From Providencia sp. (GTDB lineage: Bacteria; Pseudomonadota; Gammaproteobacteria; Enterobacterales; Enterobacteriaceae): 64,000 nucleotides of DNA. The translations under genes and the position numbers were made by a program. Position 1 is the first letter of the stretch. Every line of letters begins with the position of its first letter. Under the pieces are notes generated by a model. It saw only the letters and a program-made list of their open reading frames with translations. It made no database searches and had not been told where the DNA came from. The stretch covers positions 62,001-126,000 of the forward strand of contig NZ_DOEH01000022.1 of the NCBI RefSeq assembly GCF_003533305.1, written 5' to 3'. Shown here in pieces: positions 52,914 to 63,056 of this stretch.

Positions 52914-55505
52914 ATGAGCGAGATTGCCAGAGAAATCACACCGGTAAATATCGAAGAAGAGCTGAAAAGTTCGTATTTGGATTATGCAATGTCCGTTATT
53001 GTCGGACGTGCGCTTCCAGATGTTCGAGATGGACTGAAGCCGGTACACCGCAGAGTACTCTTTGCGATGAATGTATTGGGAAATGATTGGAATAAACCCT
53101 ATAAAAAATCTGCCCGTATAGTCGGGGACGTTATCGGTAAATACCATCCACATGGTGATAGCGCTGTTTACGAGACCATTGTTCGTCTTGCACAGCCTTT
53201 CTCTATGCGTTATATGCTGGTAGATGGTCAAGGTAACTTTGGTTCGGTCGACGGCGACTCTGCGGCTGCTATGCGTTATACGGAAATCCGTATGGCGAAA
53301 ATTGCCCATGAAATGCTGGCCGATCTTGAAAAAGAAACCGTAAATTTCGTCCCAAACTATGATGGTACAGAGCAAATCCCTGAAGTTATGCCAACACGTA
53401 TCCCTAGCCTATTGGTAAATGGTTCGTCAGGTATCGCTGTCGGGATGGCAACAAATATTCCTCCGCACAATTTAGGGGAAGTGATTAACGGTTGCCTTGC
53501 TTACATTGATGATGAAGATATTAGTATCGATGGCTTGATGGAGCACATTCCGGGACCTGACTTCCCAACTGCTGCTATCATTAACGGCCGTCGTGGCATT
53601 GTCGATGCTTATCGAACAGGTCGCGGTAAGGTTTATATTCGTGCCCGTGCTGAAGTTGAAGTTGATGAGAAAAATGGTCGTGAAACAATTATTGTTCACG
53701 AAATTCCTTATCAAGTGAACAAAGCACGTTTGATTGAAAAAATCGCTGAACTAGTTAAAGAAAAACGCGTTGAAGGTATCAGTGCATTACGTGACGAGTC
53801 TGATAAAGACGGTATGCGTATTGTGATTGAAATTAAACGTGATGCAGTTGGTGAAGTGGTTCTGAATAATTTATATTCATTAACACAACTCCAAGTTTCT
53901 TTTGGTATCAATATGGTTGCTTTACATCAAGGCCAACCAAAAATATTGAACTTGAAAGATATCATCGCTGCGTTTGTTCGCCATCGTCGTGAAGTCGTTA
54001 CACGCCGTACTATTTTTGAACTGCGTAAAGCGCGTGACAGAGCCCACATCCTTGAAGCTCTTGCAATTGCATTGGCGAATATCGACCCAATTATCGAATT
54101 AATTCGTCAAGCATCAACACCAGCAGAAGCAAAAGCAGGTTTGATTGCTCGTTCATGGATGTTAGGTAATGTTGCTGCAATGCTTGAACGTGCAGGTGAT
54201 AATGCTGCGCGCCCTGAATGGTTAGAAGACCAATTTGGTGTGCATGACGGTGAATATTTCCTGACTGAGCAACAAGCACAAGCAATTTTGGATCTGCGTC
54301 TACAAAAACTGACAGGTCTAGAGCACGAAAAATTACTGGATGAATATCGTGAACTTCTCAAGCAAATTGAAGAGTTGTTATTTATTCTGACCAGTCCTGA
54401 TCGTTTGATGGAAGTCATTCGTGAAGAACTCGAAGCTATTCGTGATGTTTATAATGATGCGCGTCGTACAGAAATTACTGAAAATACGGCTGATATCAAT
54501 ATTGAAGATCTGATTAATCAAGAAAATGTGGTTGTTACCTTATCTCACCAAGGTTATGTGAAGTATCAGCCATTGACTGATTATGAAGCGCAGCGCCGTG
54601 GTGGTAAAGGTAAATCCGCAGCACGTATCAAAGAAGAAGACTTCATTGAACGTCTATTAGTTGCTAACACTCATGACACCATATTGTGCTTCTCTAGTCG
54701 TGGTCGTTTGTACTGGATGAAGGTTTATCAGTTACCTGAAGCTAGTCGTGGTGCGCGTGGTCGTCCAATTGTTAACTTGTTACCACTTGAGCAAAATGAG
54801 CGTATTACCGCTATTTTACCTGTGCGTGAATATGAAGATGGGTACTTCGTCTTTATGGCTACTGCGAGCGGTACTGTGAAGAAAACGCCTCTGCAAGATT
54901 TCAGCCGTCCGAGAAATGGCGGGATTATTGCTGTTAACCTTAATGAGGGCGATGAGCTAATTGGTGTTGATTTAACCAATGGTTCTAACGAAGTGATGTT
55001 GTTCTCTGCTCAAGGGAAAGTTGTTCGTTTCGCTGAAGATGCTGTGCGTGCAATGGGACGTACTGCAACGGGTGTACGTGGTATTAAATTAGTGAACGAT
55101 GATAAAGTTGTATCACTAATCATCCCACGCGGTGAAGGACATATCTTAACAGTAACCGAAAATGGTTACGGTAAGCGTACTGCTGAAGAAGAATACCCAA
55201 CCAAGTCGCGTGCGACGCAAGGGGTAATTTCTATCAAAGTTAGCGAGCGCAATGGTCATGTTGTCGGTGCAATTCAGGCGGACGATGCCGATCAAATCAT
55301 GATGATCACAGATGCAGGTACATTGGTACGTACCCGAGTTTCTGAGGTAAGCGTGGTGGGTCGTAATACTCAGGGTGTAACCTTGATTAGAACGGCAGAA
55401 AATGAAAAGGTTGTTGGCTTACAACGAGTTGCTGAGCCTGAACCTGAGGATTACATCAGTATTGCAATGAATAAATTCCTTGCAGTTATTGACGCTACAT
55501 CTTAA
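52914..55505 (+). CDS. gyrA: DNA gyrase subunit A
   Basis: GyrA cuts and rejoins DNA in the gyrase tetramer that introduces negative supercoils. The 863 residues show the catalytic Tyr122 in A-A-A-M-R-Y-T-E, the quinolone-determining region [10 protein letters not shown] with Ser83 and Glu87, and the GyrA-box Q-R-R-G-G-K-G at the start of the six-bladed C-terminal beta-pinwheel. ATG 52914 gives the standard N-terminus [15 protein letters not shown] lies ten bases upstream. The extreme C-terminus is unusual: instead of the long acidic tail of E. coli it ends [20 protein letters not shown]. Ser83 is the wild-type residue; Glu87 is the form I recall in Proteus. Confidence 0.97.
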   Translation: MSEIAREITPVNIEEELKSSYLDYAMSVIVGRALPDVRDGLKPVHRRVLFAMNVLGNDWNKPYKKSARIVGDVIGKYHPHGDSAVYETIVRLAQPFSMRYMLVDGQGNFGSVDGDSAAAMRYTEIRMAKIAHEMLADLEKETVNFVPNYDGTEQIPEVMPTRIPSLLVNGSSGIAVGMATNIPPHNLGEVINGCLAYIDDEDISIDGLMEHIPGPDFPTAAIINGRRGIVDAYRTGRGKVYIRARAEVEVDEKNGRETIIVHEIPYQVNKARLIEKIAELVKEKRVEGISALRDESDKDGMRIVIEIKRDAVGEVVLNNLYSLTQLQVSFGINMVALHQGQPKILNLKDIIAAFVRHRREVVTRRTIFELRKARDRAHILEALAIALANIDPIIELIRQASTPAEAKAGLIARSWMLGNVAAMLERAGDNAARPEWLEDQFGVHDGEYFLTEQQAQAILDLRLQKLTGLEHEKLLDEYRELLKQIEELLFILTSPDRLMEVIREELEAIRDVYNDARRTEITENTADINIEDLINQENVVVTLSHQGYVKYQPLTDYEAQRRGGKGKSAARIKEEDFIERLLVANTHDTILCFSSRGRLYWMKVYQLPEASRGARGRPIVNLLPLEQNERITAILPVREYEDGYFVFMATASGTVKKTPLQDFSRPRNGGIIAVNLNEGDELIGVDLTNGSNEVMLFSAQGKVVRFAEDAVRAMGRTATGVRGIKLVNDDKVVSLIIPRGEGHILTVTENGYGKRTAEEEYPTKSRATQGVISIKVSERNGHVVGAIQADDADQIMMITDAGTLVRTRVSEVSVVGRNTQGVTLIRTAENEKVVGLQRVAEPEPEDYISIAMNKFLAVIDATS

Positions 55506-55512
55506 TCATTTT

Positions 55513-55543
55513 AAGTGGATGGCAATAAAGCCATCCACTTTTC
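55513..55543 (+). terminator. Terminator after gyrA
   Basis: AAGTGGATGGC (55513-55523) pairs perfectly with GCCATCCACTT (55530-55540) around a 6-nt loop, followed by a short T-run. It starts seven bases after the gyrA stop. Confidence 0.85.
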
Positions 55544-55634
55544 AATTGAATCACGCTACTTTGAGATTTAATCGCTTTTCATTAAGTTTATCGCGTATAC
55601 TTAGTCGTAGTCATTCGGCTCTGTAGGAAAAAGA

Positions 55635-58481
55635 TTGAGATATTTACCCTCGTTTAAGACATCGCTCAGATTATCTCGAGATTTATTTCGTATCCTCGGC
55701 TTGATGTTGTGGGGAATGGGTGTTTTTATCACTTTATTCTTTATCTACATGCAATTTAATGAAAATAAATCAGAAATTCGTCAACAGTTTCACTCTGGCT
55801 ATGATAATTTACAATCATATATTCAGCAAACAGCCTCTACTCTACGTTCCATTCAGTCGATGACTGAGCAGCACAGACTTAAATTAGATGAATTTAGAGA
55901 AAAATCAGGTAGTAAACTCGATTTCATGGCATTACCCACCTCTCAGTCATATTCTTTTTATCCTCTAACGCCGAGTTCTGATTGCGAATATTTTAAAGAA
56001 AAAACAGAGAGCTATTTGCTCGCGTTTGAACAACTTAATTACTTTTGGAAAGATAGTATTGCTGCGCCACAGGGGCTTAACCACGTCTATCTGATAGGCT
56101 CTACAAGTTACTGTATGGTAGATTATCCTATTCGTTCAATGGTCTCAGATATTGAAACATTAAAAAAAGTAGGCTATGAAAGTGTTCGCGCATACAAAAG
56201 CTTTAAGTTACAGGGACAAGAACGAAATTTATATACAGTAGTACGTGGCGCACAATCGGATAATGGCCAAGTTTATTTAGTGTTACCGGTATTTAATGCA
56301 TCAGTGTTAACTGGCTTTATTGGTTTAGAACGAACAATCAATTTAAATCAATTTAATTTACGTAATGATAAAACAGTCGAAATTATGATTGTTAATCATT
56401 ATAACCAACCCACATTATATTACCCTAATGATTTAAACCCTAAAAATTCTACACTGCTTAATATTAGTGAGCCTTATTTCTTTGGTTTTAACTCCGATTA
56501 TTCGAAGCTTATTTTTAAAAAACGTCTGGTGCCATCAAACATGGCCGTTATTTATTCAATCGCAACCATTGAAATTATAGAGAATTTAAAAGGGGTTATA
56601 TTCTATGGTGTATTGATAAATATTATAACCGGACTCCTTATTTTCTTTTTGATTTGGTTACTTGAAAGAAAAATGTTAGAACCTGCGGCTAATACCGCAA
56701 TACGTCTAGAGGAACATGAACAATTTAACCATAAAATAGTTGCTTCAGCACCTGTGGGGATCATTATTTTAAGGTTAACGGATGGCGGTAATATTTTAAG
56801 TAATGAATTAGCACATAATTATTTTCGTTTACTCAGTGAAGATGATAAGCAACGTATCTTGATGATTATTAGGCAAAAAACTAGTAATTACATCGATGTT
56901 GTGACAATCAATAATACTCACTTGCAGATCAGTTTCGTTAATTCACGTTACCAAAATGAAGACGTTGCTATTTGTGTACTTATTGATATTAGTATTCGTG
57001 TACAAATGGAAAAATCTTTACAAGACGTAGCGGATGCCGCAGAACAGGCTAACCTGGCAAAATCAATGTTCTTAGCAACAGTCAGCCACGAATTAAGAAC
57101 GCCTTTATACGGCATTATTGGTAATATCGAATTACTCCAACGTTATGATTTATCAGAAAAAGCAAATCGACTTGTTTCGACGATGGATAACTCCTCATCA
57201 CTTTTATTACAGATCATAAGTGATATTCTTGATTTCTCGAAAATAGAATCTGAACAATTAAAAATAGAAAATAAATTGTTCAATTGTCGAGATGTTTTTT
57301 CTTTTGTACTGGCCAATTATTTACCGCTGATTACTAAAAAACAAATTTCTATTTACGCATACATTGAGCCTAATATTCCTGATCTTATTTTAAATGACTT
57401 TGTTAGGTTGCAACAAGTCATCTCGAATATAATTAATAACAGTATAAAATTCACACACTCAGGATTTGTTTTGCTCTATGTTTGGAAAGATGATAATTAC
57501 TTAAAAATAGAAATTAGGGATTCTGGTATTGGCATGACACAAACTGTTGTCATGCAACTATTTGATCCATTTTTTCAAGTATATGACCAAAATAATACAG
57601 GGCATAAAGGAACTGGTTTAGGCTTAGCTATTTGTGAAAAACTAGTTAGTTTGATGGATGGTGACATTGAGGTAAGTTCACATTTAGGATTAGGTAGTTC
57701 ATTTACTATCCGAATTCCGTTATATGGGCAAGAATATATTACCCATTATGTGCCTGATTATCGATTAAATTATCGTATCGCAATAGTGTGCAAAAATGAA
57801 TTCTTAATGCATTTTCTATCTCGGTTATTAATACATCATAGTTTTATTGTATTGACCGATAAGCTAATTGATAAAGATAATACTTATGATTTATTGATTA
57901 CTGATAATAATGACAATTTGAAGGTATTGAGCCACAATATCATTAGACTTTCGAGTATGTATGCGGGCGATTTCCGTGAAACTTGTCAAAATGAGTGGAT
58001 TTATAATACCTATCAACTCGATAACTTACCGATATTAATCGATAAAATTATTGTTAAAGCGACTGATCAAATACATAAAGGACCACAAAATAGCCCTGAG
58101 TCTCTCGAGGCTGATCGATCTTTAAGTGCCTATAATGTATTGATTGTCGATGATCATCCAATTAACAGATTATTATTAAGCGAACAGTTAGCGAGTATTG
58201 GATTTACCACGCGTACAGCAGTTGATGGTCTTGATGCACTTAAATACTTAGGAAATTATTCAGCGGACATTGTTTTGACTGACGTCAACATGCCAAATAT
58301 GGATGGGTATGAATTAGCACGAGAACTACGTAAAACAGGCTTTAAGTTGCCAATTATCGCTTTAACTGCCAATGCAATGGCTGAAGAAAAACAACGTTGT
58401 ATTGAGGCAGGGATGAATGATTGTTTATCTAAACCAACTACCATCGCGATATTAAGAGAAACCTTGGTTCGATATTGCTAA
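55635..58481 (+). CDS. rcsC: Hybrid sensor kinase RcsC
   Basis: RcsC senses envelope stress and starts the Rcs phosphorelay in the inner membrane. The 948 residues contain two membrane helices (about 20-42 and 312-336) bounding a periplasmic sensor region, an E-H-E-Q-F-N linker and PAS-like part, the phospho-accepting His485 in A-T-V-S-H-E-L-R-T-P, the ATPase boxes with G-T-G-L-G-L-A-I-C, an ABL-like domain, and a receiver with Asp883 in L-T-D-V-N-M-P-N-M-D-G. The start is a TTG with AGGAAA five bases before it. It is convergent with rcsB, as in E. coli. The periplasmic part is the least conserved. Confidence 0.96.
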   Translation: MRYLPSFKTSLRLSRDLFRILGLMLWGMGVFITLFFIYMQFNENKSEIRQQFHSGYDNLQSYIQQTASTLRSIQSMTEQHRLKLDEFREKSGSKLDFMALPTSQSYSFYPLTPSSDCEYFKEKTESYLLAFEQLNYFWKDSIAAPQGLNHVYLIGSTSYCMVDYPIRSMVSDIETLKKVGYESVRAYKSFKLQGQERNLYTVVRGAQSDNGQVYLVLPVFNASVLTGFIGLERTINLNQFNLRNDKTVEIMIVNHYNQPTLYYPNDLNPKNSTLLNISEPYFFGFNSDYSKLIFKKRLVPSNMAVIYSIATIEIIENLKGVIFYGVLINIITGLLIFFLIWLLERKMLEPAANTAIRLEEHEQFNHKIVASAPVGIIILRLTDGGNILSNELAHNYFRLLSEDDKQRILMIIRQKTSNYIDVVTINNTHLQISFVNSRYQNEDVAICVLIDISIRVQMEKSLQDVADAAEQANLAKSMFLATVSHELRTPLYGIIGNIELLQRYDLSEKANRLVSTMDNSSSLLLQIISDILDFSKIESEQLKIENKLFNCRDVFSFVLANYLPLITKKQISIYAYIEPNIPDLILNDFVRLQQVISNIINNSIKFTHSGFVLLYVWKDDNYLKIEIRDSGIGMTQTVVMQLFDPFFQVYDQNNTGHKGTGLGLAICEKLVSLMDGDIEVSSHLGLGSSFTIRIPLYGQEYITHYVPDYRLNYRIAIVCKNEFLMHFLSRLLIHHSFIVLTDKLIDKDNTYDLLITDNNDNLKVLSHNIIRLSSMYAGDFRETCQNEWIYNTYQLDNLPILIDKIIVKATDQIHKGPQNSPESLEADRSLSAYNVLIVDDHPINRLLLSEQLASIGFTTRTAVDGLDALKYLGNYSADIVLTDVNMPNMDGYELARELRKTGFKLPIIALTANAMAEEKQRCIEAGMNDCLSKPTTIAILRETLVRYC

Positions 58482-58493
58482 ACATGAATTAAA

Positions 58494-58541
58494 AATGAAA
58501 ACCCCCAATGTTAATTTTTTAACTGTTGGAGGCTTTTCATT
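58494..58541. terminator. Bidirectional terminator rcsC / rcsB
   Basis: Arms beginning AATGAAAAC and ending TTTTCATT pair imperfectly over about 20 bp around a T-rich loop, between the convergent stops of rcsC and rcsB. Confidence 0.65.
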
Positions 58542-58579
58542 CTTGATTTTTATGATTCACAAAATCAGCAGGATTATGT

Positions 58580-59230
58580 TTATTCTGCAGGTAGATTATT
58601 AATACTTACTGAAGACAGGTAGTTAAGTAAAGCAATGTCATTTTCAACTCCGAGCTTCAACATAGCTGACTTTTTCTGACTACTGATAGTTTTAATACTA
58701 CGATTAAGTTTTTTTGCAATCTCAGTTACAAGAAAACCTTCCGCAAATAAACGTAAAACTTCACTTTCTTTCGGTGATAATCGCTTATCACCATAACCAC
58801 TTGCATTCACTTTCTCCAGTAGTTTACTGACACTTTCTGGCGTGAATTTCTTTCCTTTTTGTAGTGCTGCTAGTGCTTTTGGTAAATCAGCTGGTGCGCC
58901 TTGTTTGAGAACAATTCCCTCGATATCCAACTCTAAAATAGCACTTAAAATAGCAGGATTGTTGTTCATTGTTAAAACAATGATTGAGAGGTCAGGATAA
59001 TGGCGTTTAATGTATTTAATCAACGTAATACCATCACCGTATTTATCTCCAGGCATAGATAAATCAGTAACAAGAACGTCAGCATTCAAACGTGCTAAGT
59101 TGTTAATCAAAGATGTTGAATCTTCAAATTCACCAACGATATTCACCCATTCGATTTGTTCAAGTGACTTTCTTATACCGAAAAGAACAATAGGATGATC
59201 ATCGGCAACAATGACATTTAGGTTATTCAT
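58580..59230 (-). CDS. rcsB: Response regulator RcsB
   Basis: RcsB is the DNA-binding output of the Rcs phosphorelay, controlling capsule, motility and envelope genes. The 216 residues hold a receiver domain with Asp56 in L-V-T-D-L-S-M-P-G-D-K and a LuxR-type helix-turn-helix at the C-terminus (L-S-P-K-E-S-E-V-L-R-L-F-A-E-G and S-I-K-T-I-S-S-Q-K-K-S-A). It is almost identical to E. coli RcsB and begins one base after the rcsD stop. Confidence 0.98.
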   Translation of the reverse strand: MNNLNVIVADDHPIVLFGIRKSLEQIEWVNIVGEFEDSTSLINNLARLNADVLVTDLSMPGDKYGDGITLIKYIKRHYPDLSIIVLTMNNNPAILSAILELDIEGIVLKQGAPADLPKALAALQKGKKFTPESVSKLLEKVNASGYGDKRLSPKESEVLRLFAEGFLVTEIAKKLNRSIKTISSQKKSAMLKLGVENDIALLNYLSSVSINNLPAE

Positions 59231-59231
59231 A

Positions 59232-61997
59232 TTATTGGTTACCTTCTGGCATTAGTCTTCTCACTGAGATATCCAGTTCTCTAATGCAATTTCTTATTTC
59301 CAATTCGTTTTCATCTGCTATGAAAAATTCTAACTCTTCACATAATTTGTGAAGAAGCTTAAATTCGAGCATAGCAAAAACTCCTTTTAAACGATGTGCA
59401 GTATTTTTTAATTCAGTCAAGTCCGCAATACTCGCGCTATTATACAGTTTATTAATATCTATCGGTACTGTTGTGATGAACAAATCCTTATAATCGCTTT
59501 TTGATAAAATTGTATGATAATCACTAAGTGCGTTTTCAATCGACTCATTAGATATCATGGAAGCTTCTTGATTATCAAGTGAAATAGATGAAAATGAGAC
59601 AGAGTTACTATTTTGTAGTTCAGAATTTTCGATTAGCAAAGAGATAGCATCGATGAGTTCATCTGCAAAGTTATAGTTAACTTCGATTAAATTTGGTTTA
59701 AGTAAGTTGATTTTGCGACAATAACTATTTACTAGGATAGTATGTGCGAAATTTTCATCATGGTTATCTGCTATCAATAAATCCCAATCTGTATGTGGTG
59801 AACTTTCATTAATATCGAGAAATTCAGCACCATAATTAGTCAGTGTATTTCTGACTATGCGTGAGATATCTGCATTATGAATATTTAGTCTGATATAAAT
59901 ATCTTCTAATAGTGCTGGATACTCATTAACAACGATTTCATTTGTTGATGGTAATATTATTTCATAGTGGGTGCCGATGGCATCACTTGTTTTAATCGAA
60001 AATGTACCATTCATTCGTTTTGTTAGTTGCTTGCATAAATAGAAGGTGATCCCAGAGCGAGTAAACTGAACATTTTTTGAGATTTTTCCTGTGAATGGGT
60101 TCTGTAAGTTATTGACCTCTTGATTCGTTAGGCCAATTCCACTGTCTTTAATATTGATAGAGATAGTATGTTTCTCGGTATTGTAGTCTAGAGAAACTGA
60201 AATCTTCCCAAAAGAGGTGGTAGAGAGAGAATATTCCCAAATCAGTTGCAACAAATTCTGTAGGTAGCTTGGATTGATTTCAATCGAAGAATCTGGATTT
60301 ATGTTGTTGCTAAAATAGAGCGAAAGCCCTTTATCATTCACGCGAGATATATTCTGTTTAAGAAAATGACTCACCAGTTGGCTAACTGAGATTTTTTCTA
60401 ATTCTAAGGCCTGTGTTTGAGTTTCGAGTTGATTGAGTAGCTCAATGTTTTTAAACCAGTGATTAATATGTAGAAGCTGATCTTCTATCTGGAGAATCGG
60501 TGTATTAATATTATTTAAATCTTGTTTTGGAACAGTCGAAAGCTTGAGTTGCGAGACAATTGTATCGATTTGATTTAGGGCTGGTAAAATTTCATTGCAC
60601 ATGTTCTCAAATATTATTTTTCTTAATTGTATATTTTTTTGATATTCCCGAGTGGCAAGTTCTTGACGTTTTTGTGTTAAGACTTCTTTGTCTTTATCAA
60701 TAATAATAAACAAAATAGCGCTTTCGATTGTAAGGCTGTTAACCAGTATGATTTCATAGATATTATTCTCTATAGAAACTTGGATAACATCATTATTATC
60801 TGTTGCCATCTCTTTGATATGAACCAAATCCATCGAAGGAAGTAACTGATTAGCAATGCTATTGCTCAATAACTTTTTATTGTTACTAAAATCATAGACT
60901 AATATTCCATATGAAATATGGTTAATAATGTCATTGTTGAGCCCATCTTTAAATTGCAGTTCACGCAAAATTGTCGTGTTAGGTGAGATAATTCTTTTTC
61001 GGATAAAAATAGTTGCGACTAAGGCTAATATTGATACTGCAAACATGCAGGCAATTAGCCAAAAGTTATAGCTGGCAATATTGAACAGAATATTTTTAAT
61101 GGAAACACGGTAGTGAATCTGATAATTGGTTCCTTCAATTGGTTGAAAGAATACAAGGTTAGTGCCGATAACAGAGACTAAAGATTCATTGTTGCTTAAA
61201 TTGCTTGAGCGCGGGCTAATTGAAAGATAATCGCCTTGTAAGCTAAAAGGGATTAACGAATTAATTGAAATATCGAAAGAGATAACACTCGTTAATTGAC
61301 CTGGAGAATTAAACATTAGCCTATAGGTATAGTAGTACACATCATCTGGAGAGTATTTTTGTATATTTGAAATGATCTCTCGACGGTCAAGTAAGGTTGA
61401 CTGCGTTAACATATCAGTACGTTTATCTTCAGCAGTTAACGTCAAGTAGCTTTCTTTATAGCGTAACTCAGGTTTAAGTATGGAATGGGTGGTGACTAGG
61501 ACTAAGGTGTTATCTTGGCCATTAAGGTAATACATTGAATTGAATTCATTACGAGCCCCCCAAACTATTTCCATATAGTTTGCCAGTTTTGTTGCCAAAA
61601 TATTGCTACTTGTCTTATTACTACCAAAAACGATGGAGTCAATAGTCTGGTTTGCACTACTTAACCAGAATACATCATGGCGAACTTCAGTGATCGACAA
61701 ATCTTTGGTCAACGTAGTCGGGGACTTGTCATTGGCAAGCTTGTAGATGTGGCTAGCTTGATATCGGTAATCTTCAATTTGATAAGCTAATCTTGTTGCC
61801 ATGCTACTCAGGGCGGTTTGACGGCTTTGTAGCCAAGCTTGGTAATAGTTATAGAGTGATAAAGAGAGCATCACCGCAAGTAGCAAAATAAACGCAATAA
61901 AAATGCGTGAAAGTATGTTTGATTTTAATAATGATTGTCTGTACATATTGTCGCGCGCAGTCCTGTCGGCAAAATATTTATTTAGATTAAAAATCAT
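59232..61997 (-). CDS. rcsD: Phosphotransfer protein RcsD
   Basis: RcsD passes phosphate from RcsC to RcsB through its HPt domain. The 921 residues (890 in E. coli) have two membrane helices (about 30-50 and 330-350), a periplasmic region, an inactive kinase-like domain without the His site, an ABL-like domain with D-W-D-L-L-I-A-D-N, and the HPt domain with His868 in T-A-H-R-L-K-G-V-F-A-M-L. Similarity is patchy outside the HPt. ATG 61997 is used; another Met at residue 18 (61946) is possible. A tRNA pair, rather than the ompC/micF region known next to rcsD in E. coli, lies upstream. Confidence 0.94.
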   Translation of the reverse strand: MIFNLNKYFADRTARDNMYRQSLLKSNILSRIFIAFILLLAVMLSLSLYNYYQAWLQSRQTALSSMATRLAYQIEDYRYQASHIYKLANDKSPTTLTKDLSITEVRHDVFWLSSANQTIDSIVFGSNKTSSNILATKLANYMEIVWGARNEFNSMYYLNGQDNTLVLVTTHSILKPELRYKESYLTLTAEDKRTDMLTQSTLLDRREIISNIQKYSPDDVYYYTYRLMFNSPGQLTSVISFDISINSLIPFSLQGDYLSISPRSSNLSNNESLVSVIGTNLVFFQPIEGTNYQIHYRVSIKNILFNIASYNFWLIACMFAVSILALVATIFIRKRIISPNTTILRELQFKDGLNNDIINHISYGILVYDFSNNKKLLSNSIANQLLPSMDLVHIKEMATDNNDVIQVSIENNIYEIILVNSLTIESAILFIIIDKDKEVLTQKRQELATREYQKNIQLRKIIFENMCNEILPALNQIDTIVSQLKLSTVPKQDLNNINTPILQIEDQLLHINHWFKNIELLNQLETQTQALELEKISVSQLVSHFLKQNISRVNDKGLSLYFSNNINPDSSIEINPSYLQNLLQLIWEYSLSTTSFGKISVSLDYNTEKHTISINIKDSGIGLTNQEVNNLQNPFTGKISKNVQFTRSGITFYLCKQLTKRMNGTFSIKTSDAIGTHYEIILPSTNEIVVNEYPALLEDIYIRLNIHNADISRIVRNTLTNYGAEFLDINESSPHTDWDLLIADNHDENFAHTILVNSYCRKINLLKPNLIEVNYNFADELIDAISLLIENSELQNSNSVSFSSISLDNQEASMISNESIENALSDYHTILSKSDYKDLFITTVPIDINKLYNSASIADLTELKNTAHRLKGVFAMLEFKLLHKLCEELEFFIADENELEIRNCIRELDISVRRLMPEGNQ

Positions 61998-62160
61998 ACG
62001 CCTAGAGAGACTATAGACATCGATTCTGCACAGATACTACCATTTTTCTAGGTAAATAGAGAACAATTGAGTGAAGATTAGCCAAACGACACAAAAAAAT
62101 CAATTATTTTACTATCAGGGGTAGACAAGACTACGCGATTACTACATAATCGCGCCCCAT

Positions 62161-62248
62161 GGAGGGATGGCCGAGCGGCTGAAGGCAGCGGTCTTGAAAA
62201 CCGCCGATGGGAAACCATCCTAGAGTTCGAATCTCTATCCCTCCGCCA
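62161..62248 (+). tRNA. tRNA-Ser (UGA anticodon)
   Basis: The 88-nt gene has a perfect 7-bp acceptor stem (GGAGGGA with TCCCTCC), a 5-bp anticodon stem GCGGT/ACCGC around a loop with anticodon TGA at 62195-62197, a long variable arm as expected for serine, a T-loop GTTCGAATC, and an encoded CCA end. Confidence 0.97.
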
Positions 62249-62253
62249 CATTA

Positions 62254-62329
<76 letters not shown>

Positions 62330-62335
62330 AATAAG

Positions 62336-62370
62336 AACCCGTTACTTCGAAAGAAGTAACGGGTTTTTTC
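62336..62370 (+). terminator. Terminator of the tRNA operon
   Basis: A perfect 13-bp stem (62336-62348 with 62353-62365) closed by a GAAA loop is followed by a T-run. It starts seven bases after the tRNA-Thr CCA. Confidence 0.95.
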
Positions 62371-62440
62371 TTTCTAGTCGTTTATATTCCTACTTAAAAT
62401 GAAAGGTTGTTTTATCTGACTATCACCCTATACGTTGGTA

Positions 62441-62540
62441 TCTCTTATCACTCAATGATAGCCAGACTGTTTTAATCAAAATGACATGAAATCAGATATT
62501 TTTTCTTGATAAGAAACTCGTCCATGGGACGAGTTTTTTG
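62441..62540 (+). ncRNA. Candidate small RNA
   Basis: A strong free-standing terminator (arms 62514-62523 and 62527-62536, then T's) has no gene before it on the + strand. About 100 bp upstream is a promoter-like pair, TTGTTT (62407-62412) and TATACG (62429-62434), 16 bp apart. A short hairpin TATCA/TGATA and a U-rich stretch before the terminator resemble Hfq-binding sRNAs. No similarity to MicF or another known RNA was seen. The start is a guess. Confidence 0.35.
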
Positions 62541-62543
62541 TAA

Positions 62544-62648
62544 CTAAAGCCAGCTGTGTATCATAAAATAGGATAAAGAAAAAACTAAAATTACTATGAG
62601 GTGTTGGAGCACAGTTAAAAGCAAAAGAAATCTTCTTATTTGATTCAT
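62544..62648 (-). CDS. Possible 34-residue membrane peptide
   Basis: On the minus strand an ATG at 62648 opens 34 codons: M-N-Q-I-R-R-F followed by a hydrophobic stretch L-L-L-L-T-V-L and further to Y-F-M-I-H-S-W-L. Positive residues at the N-terminus and one long hydrophobic segment fit a small inner-membrane protein with its N-terminus in the cytoplasm. The ribosome binding site is weak (GAG near the start), so it may not be translated. The remaining gap up to gltP (62649-62979) shows nothing else. Confidence 0.35.
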   Translation of the reverse strand: MNQIRRFLLLLTVLQHLIVILVFSLSYFMIHSWL

Positions 62649-62979
62649 AGTTTCTCGCTCAATTAGGCTAAAATACGGCGTACTAAAATGTACTATTCAG
62701 CCATTTAACCATAGTAATAAAGTTATTTTCTTCAAAAAAGATTTGAAATTTTTGTGAAGTAAATGCTAAAAATAAGTATAAATAATTAGTTGAATTCTAT
62801 TTTTTTAGGAATAGGAAAGCAAAACTGATTATTTTTCGTTGAAATTTATCAAAGTTACTCTCGAATATAATTGAGGATATTATTTCCATTTATATCGGTC
62901 ATAGATGTATGTGTAAATTTTCTTTTTACTAGATAACTGTTATATAAGCTAGGCTTGAAAACGTTATTTTATCAAATAA

Positions 62980-63015
62980 AAAATACACTCTATCAAGATG
63001 ACTAGAGTGTATTTT
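62980..63015 (-). terminator. Terminator after gltP
   Basis: AAAATACACTCTA (62980-62992) and TAGAGTGTATTTT (63003-63015) form a perfect 13-bp stem with a 10-nt loop. In the gltP direction it is followed by a T-rich tract. It is 41 bp beyond the gltP stop. Confidence 0.88.
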
Positions 63016-63056
63016 CAAGTAACTCGATTTAATTTTTTAATCTGGTCGTGACTAAA

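Noticed and set aside
62371..62560. micF next to rcsD
   Set aside because: The expected conserved MicF 5' end is absent and the candidate RNA faces away from rcsD.
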